DNA of 11,437 bases from NCBI GenBank assembly GCA_016463045.1, contig JAEMSB010000041.1:3591-15027 (forward strand), read 5' to 3'. The notes beneath the pieces are model-generated. The model was not told where the DNA came from, did not search any database, and worked only from the letters and a program-made list of their open reading frames with translations. This document shows, in pieces, positions 6,167-11,437 of the stretch. How positions within the stretch are numbered: the first letter of the stretch is position 1; each line of letters starts with the position of its first letter. This DNA comes from Niveispirillum sp. GTDB lineage: Bacteria; Pseudomonadota; Alphaproteobacteria; Azospirillales; Azospirillaceae. The position numbers and the translations under genes are program-made.

Positions 6167-9085
6167 ATGAAGTATGTGAAGAGCTGCACGGCGCGGTCGG
6201 GGAAACTGCTGGCCAGCGCTGGTTTCGGCCTGCTGATGACAGCGGTTTCCATGCCCGCCCTGGCGCAGACGGCCCCGGCTGAGACGGTTGAGCTGGAAGA
6301 GATCATCGTTGTCGGTACCCGCGCCTCCTTGCAGTCGGCCATCGACCGTAAGAAGAAAGCCAGCACGGTCGTCGACAGTCTGGTCGCCGAAGATGTGGCC
6401 CAGTTCCCGGATAAGAATGTCGGCGAAGCGCTGCAGCGTATCACCGGCGTGCAGCTTTCCCGCTCCTTCGGCGAGGGTGAGTCCGTCTCCATCCGTGGTG
6501 TCGAGCCGGATCTGAACCGCGTTGAAATCAACGGCGTTTCCGTTCTGGGCAGCGCCGGCACAGGCTCGCGCGGGTCCGATCTGCGCGACATGGCGTCAGA
6601 ACTGATCAAGTCCATCGACGTGTTCAAGGGCTATACCGCCGACATGACCGAAGGCGGCGTCGGCGGCACCGTGTCGGTACAGACGCGCCGTCCCCTGGAA
6701 CTGAAGAAGACGCTGTTCGCCGTCACGGCGGCAGGTCAGTACCTGGACCTGGAAAAGAATGTCACCCCGCGTGGCAACCTGACCTTCGGTGACAAGTTCC
6801 TGGACGACCGTTTCGGCGTGCTGGTCAACGTCACCTATGATGATGTCGAAACCCGTGGCGATTTCCTGCGCAACACCGAATGGGTGGCGCTGGCCGATTA
6901 CGACAATTCGCCCAACAAGACCCGTAATGTGGCCGGTTTTGAGAGTGTGGCCACCAAGGCCGCCTGCGCCAGCCAGAGCACGGCCGCCAACCGCACCAGC
7001 TGTGAATCGCAGTGGTACGATATGTCGCCGCGCATTCCGCGTTACGGCATCTGGCAGCGCGAGGACAAGCGCGTCACGGCGATGACCACGCTGCAGTATC
7101 AGGTGACGGACGAGTTGGATGTCTATACCGACATCAACTGGAACCAGCGTGACCAGTTCCTGACCGACTATAACTATACGGTCGATCTGACGGCGGCCTC
7201 GCGCATCAATCCGGTCGGCGTGTCGGTGGATGAGAACCACAATGTCATCGGTCTGACCACCGCCGCCACGGCGCCGACGGTCACCACCGGTGCCGGCCGC
7301 ATCTTCGGGTCGCAGATGCGCGGCTTCGACTACAAGCTGAAGTCCAGCTATTATACCGGTGGTTTCAACTGGAACCATGACGCGCTGCGGATGAACGGGT
7401 TCTATACCACGTCCGAATCCACGATGCGCAGCAACACCAATTCCGCCGCGATCAGCGCAACGGTGCCGGGCATCCGTGTCTCCATCGCCGATAATGGCAT
7501 CCCTTCCTTCACCTTCCCCACGGGCTTTGATCCCAGCAACCCGGAAACCTACCGGACCGGTAGCGCTGAGATTCAGTACCGTCCGGAAGAGGTGGATGTG
7601 ACCGAGGATTCGGCCAAGTTCGACATTGATTACGACCTGGACCGCTGGTTCCTGACCACACTGGAAACCGGTGTTCAGTGGCGCGAGACGGGGTCGCTCC
7701 GCTATGCTGGCGGTGGTTACACCGCGCCGGGCGGCGTCACGGTCCCCAGCGCCAATGTCACCACCACCGTGTCGTTGGGCCCTGTCACCAACGGCCCGAC
7801 CTGGACGGCCCAGCGTCTAGTCGACTTTGTGCGCGCCACAGCCAGCCTGACCCCGCAGAACTTCTTCAGTGGCTTTGGCGGCAATACCGGCAATATCCCC
7901 AAGGGTTGGATGGCGCCGAATGTTGCAGCCATCGGCGACTGGTTCGATATCTCCAACTTCAACCACAACCGCGTGCGCAGCGCCAACGGCATCGATCAGA
8001 TCCCGGCCCATGACCTGACCGAGACCATCAAGGCCGGCTATGTGAAGGCAAACTATGCCTTTGACGTCGGCGACATGCCGGTGGAAGGCAATTTCGGCGT
8101 ACGTGTGGTGGAGACGCAGGTCGATGCGGTCGGCGCCCTGGCCAAGACCCGCCGCTTCACCAACAGCGCCGGTGTCATCACGACGGAAACCATCGGTTCC
8201 ACCGCCGTGGCCGTGAAGGAGAAGTACACCGACACGCTGCCGGCCTTTAACATCTCGTTCGGGCTGGTACCGGATGAAGTGATTGCCCGCCTGGGCTATG
8301 CCAAGGTGATGGCCCGTCCGAAGCCGACCGACCTGATCGCATCGTCGGGCAACCCGAACTGCGTGATCGATGAGACCAACGACACGCAGGCCGATGTCTG
8401 CACCTTCGGCAACCCGAACCTGGACCCGTACCGTGCCGACCAGTACGACGCCAATCTGGCTTGGTACGTGAACCCGGACACGCTGCTCAGCGCCGCTTAC
8501 TTCTATAAGGACGTCAAGAGCTTCATCCTGGCCCGCACCCTGGTGCGTGGCGTGGATGTGTTCAAGGATGGCACGCTGTACGACGTGAACATGCCGATCA
8601 ATGGTCGCGGTGCCAAGATCAACGGCCTGGAACTGTCGGCGCAGACGGCCTTTACCTTCCTGCCCTCGCCCTTTGACGGGCTGGGCGCCAGTGTGAACTA
8701 CACCTACTCCAAGGCCAAGAATGTCGGCCTGTTCAACTCGCTGACCGGTGAGGAACTGCCCTTCCCCGGCCTGTCGACGCACAGCTACAACCTGATCGCC
8801 TATTACGACAAGGACGGCATCAATGTCCGCGTCGCCTATAATGGCCGTACCAAGTGGCTGCAGGCCGCCTCCGAACGCTCGGGCAATCCCGTGTTCCGCG
8901 ATGGCACCGGCTATCTGGACGCCAAGGCCACCTACCGCCTGGGCGACACGGGCGTGTCCGTCTTCATCGAAGGCAAGAACCTGACGGGCGAAGCCGAACG
9001 CACCACGTCGGGCGACGATATCCGCCTGGGCGAGCTGGCCTATTCCGGCAGGCGCTACTACACGGGCGTGAGCTACAAGTACTGA
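6167..9085 (+). CDS. TonB-dependent outer-membrane receptor (Xanthomonas/Caulobacter-type), probable RG-I oligosaccharide importer
   Basis: The 972-residue protein starts at 6167, seven bases after GGGGAGGAG and right before a signal peptide (MKYVKSCTARSGK, hydrophobic stretch, cleavage after ALA at residue 33). An ATG-less upstream extension to 6053 is not needed. A TonB-box-like segment EEIIVVG (44-50) leads into the plug domain (about 55-200), with GEALQRITGVQLSR and SIRGVEPDLNRVEINGV. The remainder shows the alternating pattern of a large beta-barrel and ends in SGRRYYTGVSYKY with a terminal aromatic residue, as needed for barrel assembly. Length and plug motifs fit the large receptor subfamily used for plant polysaccharides in Caulobacter and Xanthomonas. 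Substrate is inferred from neighbours: a PL11 lyase, GH105, GH43-GH35 and rhaM. No SusD-like partner is present, as is normal for proteobacteria. Divergent from the rhaM group and followed by a strong terminator. Confidence 0.93.
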   Translation: MKYVKSCTARSGKLLASAGFGLLMTAVSMPALAQTAPAETVELEEIIVVGTRASLQSAIDRKKKASTVVDSLVAEDVAQFPDKNVGEALQRITGVQLSRSFGEGESVSIRGVEPDLNRVEINGVSVLGSAGTGSRGSDLRDMASELIKSIDVFKGYTADMTEGGVGGTVSVQTRRPLELKKTLFAVTAAGQYLDLEKNVTPRGNLTFGDKFLDDRFGVLVNVTYDDVETRGDFLRNTEWVALADYDNSPNKTRNVAGFESVATKAACASQSTAANRTSCESQWYDMSPRIPRYGIWQREDKRVTAMTTLQYQVTDELDVYTDINWNQRDQFLTDYNYTVDLTAASRINPVGVSVDENHNVIGLTTAATAPTVTTGAGRIFGSQMRGFDYKLKSSYYTGGFNWNHDALRMNGFYTTSESTMRSNTNSAAISATVPGIRVSIADNGIPSFTFPTGFDPSNPETYRTGSAEIQYRPEEVDVTEDSAKFDIDYDLDRWFLTTLETGVQWRETGSLRYAGGGYTAPGGVTVPSANVTTTVSLGPVTNGPTWTAQRLVDFVRATASLTPQNFFSGFGGNTGNIPKGWMAPNVAAIGDWFDISNFNHNRVRSANGIDQIPAHDLTETIKAGYVKANYAFDVGDMPVEGNFGVRVVETQVDAVGALAKTRRFTNSAGVITTETIGSTAVAVKEKYTDTLPAFNISFGLVPDEVIARLGYAKVMARPKPTDLIASSGNPNCVIDETNDTQADVCTFGNPNLDPYRADQYDANLAWYVNPDTLLSAAYFYKDVKSFILARTLVRGVDVFKDGTLYDVNMPINGRGAKINGLELSAQTAFTFLPSPFDGLGASVNYTYSKAKNVGLFNSLTGEELPFPGLSTHSYNLIAYYDKDGINVRVAYNGRTKWLQAASERSGNPVFRDGTGYLDAKATYRLGDTGVSVFIEGKNLTGEAERTTSGDDIRLGELAYSGRRYYTGVSYKY

Positions 9086-9101
9086 TCGCCTTCTTGATCA
9101 G

Positions 9102-9142
9102 AAAGGCCCCGCCACCGGCATGGTGGCGGGGCTTTTTGTTTT
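9102..9142 (+). terminator. Intrinsic terminator of the receptor gene
   Basis: GCCCCGCCACC (9106-9116) pairs exactly with 9122-9132 around the loop GGCAT, followed by TTTTTGTTTT. It begins about 20 nt after the receptor stop codon. The AAA before the stem gives only a short T-run on the other strand, so it serves mainly the plus strand. Confidence 0.93.
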
Positions 9143-9179
9143 GGTATGGGAAGGGTGTGCAAGCCACCCTACAGAAGAT

Positions 9180-9205
9180 CCTGGCGATCGCTTCCGATCA
9201 CCAGG
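9180..9205 (-). terminator. Stem-loop downstream of the PL11 gene, possible transcript end
   Basis: On the minus strand CCTGGTGATCG and CGATCGCCAGG form an 11-bp stem with a GAAG tetraloop. The one non-Watson-Crick pair is a G-U wobble in minus-strand RNA but a C-A mismatch in plus-strand RNA, so the hairpin fits the lyase transcript. It lies 30 nt after the lyase stop codon. It is not followed by a U-run, so simple intrinsic termination is uncertain. Confidence 0.45.
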
Positions 9206-9235
9206 CCTTGATCGTTAGTATGGATGAATTTGGCG

Positions 9236-11128
9236 TTACCGCATCTTCATACCGGTGCCCAGGAAGTAGCTGGTGTGCGGCGGCTGATTGTAGGCCACGT
9301 TCTGCCACGCCACACCCAGCCGGTAAACGGGGTCCTGCATCAGCGTCACCAGACGATAGTCCGTGGGCAACGGCGTCGTGTAGATGCGCAGGGACTTGTT
9401 ATCCTTGGTCCGCCAGATCACCTCTTCCCGCCAGTCGCCGATGATATCGGCGGACAGGGCCGGCGTGGCCTTGGTGCCATTGTTGGACGACACGTCAGAC
9501 GGGGACAGAAGCGGCACCGCCTCCCCCTTCTGCCAGTCCCATTTCAGGACCTGCTCCTTGTCCAGCAGTTCGCGCGACAGGTCGCCATCCCACCAGACGC
9601 CGAAATTCACCTGTTTGGGGTGATTGGCGGCGATGACCGTTCCTTGCGCGCTATAGAGATAGGGCGAATTGCTGGCCCAGGCCTCTGCGCCCGGTGAGCG
9701 CGGGTCGATATCCATGGCGACACCCCGGCCCGTATCCTTGTCGGTCGGGGTCGACCACAGGACCTTGCCGGTGGCGGCGTCCAGCATGGCGGTGCCGATG
9801 CCGCCATTGCGTGACGGCACCTCATGAACGCCGAACTTTTCCAGGCCGGGGCGCAGCGGGTCCAGGTCGCTCACATGCATGGTGTCGCCATGCAGCAGGC
9901 CAGACGACCACAGGCCCTTGCCGTCATCATCCAGGGCCATGGAGCCATAGATGATCTCATCCTTGCCATCACCATCGACATCGGCCACCGACAGTTGATG
10001 ATTGCCCTGGCCGCCAAAGGCCTCTTTCCCTGGCGCGGCGCTGTCAAACTGCCAGCGCGGGGTCAGCTTGCCATCGCGCCAGTCCCAGGCGGCCAGGGTG
10101 GTACGGGTATAATAACCGCGTGCCATCACAATGCTGGGCAGGCGGCCATCCAGATAAGCAGCCCCCGCCAGGAACCGATCGGAGCGGTTGGCATAGCCAT
10201 CACCCCAAACGGCCTGCAACTGATCGGGCGTGGGGTCATTGGTATCGGGATGGCGGGCCGGCCAATAGGGGGCGCTGGCCAGGGCCTTGCCTGTCTGCCC
10301 GTCAAAGACCGTCAGATATTCCGGCCCCTTCATGATGCGGCCCTGCACACGCGCTACCTTGCGACCATCGGGCGTGGTGGTAGCGCCGGTACGGTCGGCC
10401 TGCGGCACTTCCCCGTCATGGAATCGCAAGTCGGCATTGGCATCGCCCAGCACGGCACCGGTGCCATCCACCGTCCCATCACTGGTTCGCACCGCCAGTT
10501 CCGCCTTACCATCGCCGTCGAAATCCATCACCAGGAACTGGGTATAATGCGCGCCGGCCCGGATGTTGGGCCCCAAATCGATGCGCCACAGCCGCGTACC
10601 GTCCAACCTGTAGGCATCCAGGATCACGGGGCCGGTATAGCCGCCAAAGGCATTATCCTTGGCATTGCTGGGGTCCCATTTCAGGATGATCTCATACTGC
10701 CCATCGCCATCCAGGTCGCCGACGCTGGCGTCATTGGCATTGTAGCTATAGGCCTCTCCCGCCGGGGTGACGCCATCGGCGGGCGGTTGCAACGGGATCG
10801 ACAGGTAACCATCGCGCCAGACCTGGGCCGTGGCCCCCGTGGCCGCTCCCGCCATCCGCACCTCATAACGGGCCGTACCGTCGGCGCCTTTATCCAGGAA
10901 ACTGGTGGCCTGGGTCAGCGGTTTGGTGTTCAGCTTCCTGCCATCCCGGTAAAGGTCAAAGCCGATGCCGGCGGGGTCTGTATCCAGCAGGCGCCAGCCG
11001 ACCAGCACGCCACCATCGGCGGCCACCGCCACCAGACCACGGTCCAGCTTCTCCATCTGCCGTGCCGTTGCAGGCATTGCGGCAATACCGCACAGCAGGG
11101 CCGATATCAGCCATTTCCGGGTTGCCAT
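9236..11128 (-). CDS. Rhamnogalacturonan lyase, polysaccharide lyase family 11 (YesW/YesX-like)
   Basis: The 630-residue protein begins with a signal peptide (MATRKWLISALLCGIAAMPATA, cleavage near residue 22) and has a good Shine-Dalgarno (GGGAGG) before the ATG at 11128. PL11 enzymes cleave the alpha-1,4 bond between rhamnose and galacturonic acid in the RG-I backbone by beta-elimination, leaving unsaturated ends. After a small beta-sandwich (about 25-120) comes the eight-bladed propeller with calcium-binding loops DLDGDG (138-143), DFDGDG (202-207) and DVDGDG (383-388). Strong PL11 signatures include EIILKWDPSNAKDNAFGGYT (146-165), WRIDLGPNIRAGAHYTQFLV (181-200), and the C-terminal MQDPVYRLGVAWQNVAYNQP (597-616). 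Whether it cuts internally (like YesW) or from the end (like YesX) cannot be judged by eye. It is exported but has no visible anchor. Transcribed from its own upstream region and convergent with the receptor gene. Confidence 0.95.
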   Translation of the reverse strand: MATRKWLISALLCGIAAMPATARQMEKLDRGLVAVAADGGVLVGWRLLDTDPAGIGFDLYRDGRKLNTKPLTQATSFLDKGADGTARYEVRMAGAATGATAQVWRDGYLSIPLQPPADGVTPAGEAYSYNANDASVGDLDGDGQYEIILKWDPSNAKDNAFGGYTGPVILDAYRLDGTRLWRIDLGPNIRAGAHYTQFLVMDFDGDGKAELAVRTSDGTVDGTGAVLGDANADLRFHDGEVPQADRTGATTTPDGRKVARVQGRIMKGPEYLTVFDGQTGKALASAPYWPARHPDTNDPTPDQLQAVWGDGYANRSDRFLAGAAYLDGRLPSIVMARGYYTRTTLAAWDWRDGKLTPRWQFDSAAPGKEAFGGQGNHQLSVADVDGDGKDEIIYGSMALDDDGKGLWSSGLLHGDTMHVSDLDPLRPGLEKFGVHEVPSRNGGIGTAMLDAATGKVLWSTPTDKDTGRGVAMDIDPRSPGAEAWASNSPYLYSAQGTVIAANHPKQVNFGVWWDGDLSRELLDKEQVLKWDWQKGEAVPLLSPSDVSSNNGTKATPALSADIIGDWREEVIWRTKDNKSLRIYTTPLPTDYRLVTLMQDPVYRLGVAWQNVAYNQPPHTSYFLGTGMKMR

Positions 11129-11226
11129 GTTTCCTCCCTGAACCGGTTTGGTCTTACCTTACCCATATTCATATGATATTTGAATTCCAATATTAAGGAT
11201 GCTGTATCACATTGTGGTAAAAATCA
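11129..11226 (-). promoter_or_regulatory. AT-rich upstream region of the PL11 gene with operator-like dyad
   Basis: The region is markedly AT-rich at 11160-11225. TTCATATGATATTTGAA (11168-11184) is an imperfect dyad (12 of 17 positions symmetric) and shares TTCATATG with the receptor promoter region. On the minus strand TTGGAA followed by ATATGG could serve as weak -35/-10 elements overlapping the dyad. A sequence resembling a CRP half-site pair (11213-11228) is treated separately as doubtful. Confidence 0.35.
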
Positions 11227-11362
11227 CCCCATTCGTCATCCCGGCGAAAGCCGGGACCCAGAGCCACAGTCACCACCGTTGACGCTGCCTTGCTTGAGGC
11301 CTGGCGAAAAGGTCGGGCAAGTGGCCCCTGGGTCCCGGCTTTCGCCGGGATGACGAATGGGG
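11227..11362. repeat. 136-bp element with perfect 35-bp inverted ends (dispersed alphaproteobacterial-type palindrome)
   Basis: Positions 11227-11261 and 11328-11362 are exact reverse complements over 35 bp, separated by 66 bp. Each end contains a CCCGGC-GAAA-GCCGGG hairpin. The motif CGTCATCCCGGCGAAAGCCG, often in inverted pairs, is a widespread intergenic repeat in proteobacteria. Translated, it gives the familiar spurious peptide VIPAKAGTQ. It lies between the divergent PL11 gene and the partial gene at the right edge. It carries no transposase and no obvious gene. Confidence 0.85.
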
Positions 11363-11393
11363 TCGTAGACAACAAATCGGGAAGGAAACGACG

Positions 11394-11437
11394 ATGGACA
11401 TGGCTGGCGTCAACCGGCGGCAATTCATGCAGGCAAC
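11394..11437 (+). CDS. Start of a protein with a likely Tat signal peptide (cut by the window edge)
   Basis: An ATG at 11394 follows GAAGGA (11381-11386) with a 7-nt spacer. The 14 visible codons read MDMAGVNRRQFMQA. NRRQFMQA is a good twin-arginine motif (RRxFhxA pattern), suggesting a folded protein exported by the Tat system. An in-frame ATG at 11400 is an alternative start. The gene is divergent from the PL11 gene across the 136-bp repeat. By context it could be another pectin-related hydrolase, esterase or oxidoreductase, but no catalytic part is visible and no function is assigned. The remainder lies outside the window. Confidence 0.6.
   Translation, partial: MDMAGVNRRQFMQA

Noticed and set aside
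11213..11228. CRP-like site TGTGG-N6-TCACC, and a similar TGTGG-N7-TCACA at 5538-5554
   Set aside because: The first differs from the consensus in both half-sites and overlaps the start of the repeat element. The second has the wrong spacing. Both could be chance in AT-rich DNA, so neither is annotated as a site.
11193..11423. Minus-strand open frame of 76 codons near the right edge
   Set aside because: It is read through the inverted-repeat element and contains the familiar spurious VIPAKAGTQ peptide; no gene signals are present.

Overview
This window looks like part of a pectin (rhamnogalacturonan I, RG-I) utilisation locus from a GC-rich Gram-negative bacterium, most likely an alphaproteobacterium. 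The lineage call is inference. It rests on the TonB-dependent receptor (the large form common in Caulobacter, sphingomonads, Xanthomonas and some Azospirillaceae), on the base composition, and on a dispersed palindromic repeat with a CCCGGC-GAAA-GCCGGG hairpin near the right edge. The genus cannot be fixed from this sequence.

Layout from left to right. (1) A minus-strand gene group runs 5462 to 86 in the order L-rhamnose mutarotase (rhaM), a large exported protein that joins a GH43-type domain to a GH35 beta-galactosidase, then a GH105 unsaturated rhamnogalacturonyl hydrolase. A purine-rich Shine-Dalgarno-like stretch at positions 1-13 suggests another gene of the group begins just outside the window. 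(2) A 704-bp intergenic region (5463-6166) separates this group from a divergent plus-strand TonB-dependent receptor. It holds AT-rich promoter/operator sequence at both ends and, in the middle, a run of stable hairpins ending in an intrinsic terminator. (3) The receptor (6167-9085) ends at a strong terminator. (4) It converges on a PL11 rhamnogalacturonan lyase (11128-9236, minus strand). (5) Beyond the lyase is a 136-bp element with perfect 35-bp inverted ends, then the first 14 codons of a plus-strand gene with an apparent Tat signal, cut by the window edge.

How the genes fit together (family knowledge plus inference). The exported PL11 enzyme cleaves the RG-I backbone, leaving oligomers with an unsaturated galacturonosyl end. 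The receptor probably imports oligomers across the outer membrane. The exported GH43-GH35 protein probably trims arabinan/galactan side chains in the periplasm or at the surface. GH105, which lacks a signal peptide, removes the unsaturated uronic acid in the cytoplasm. RhaM then interconverts the anomers of released L-rhamnose. No regulator, inner-membrane transporter, alpha-L-rhamnosidase or rhamnose/galacturonate catabolic gene lies within the window.

Points of most interest: the GH43-GH35 fusion with both sets of catalytic residues apparently intact; a paired palindromic repeat that supplies the last codons and stop of that gene and separates it from the GH105 gene; the terminator-ended structured RNA candidate between the divergent units; and shared operator-like words in the promoter regions.
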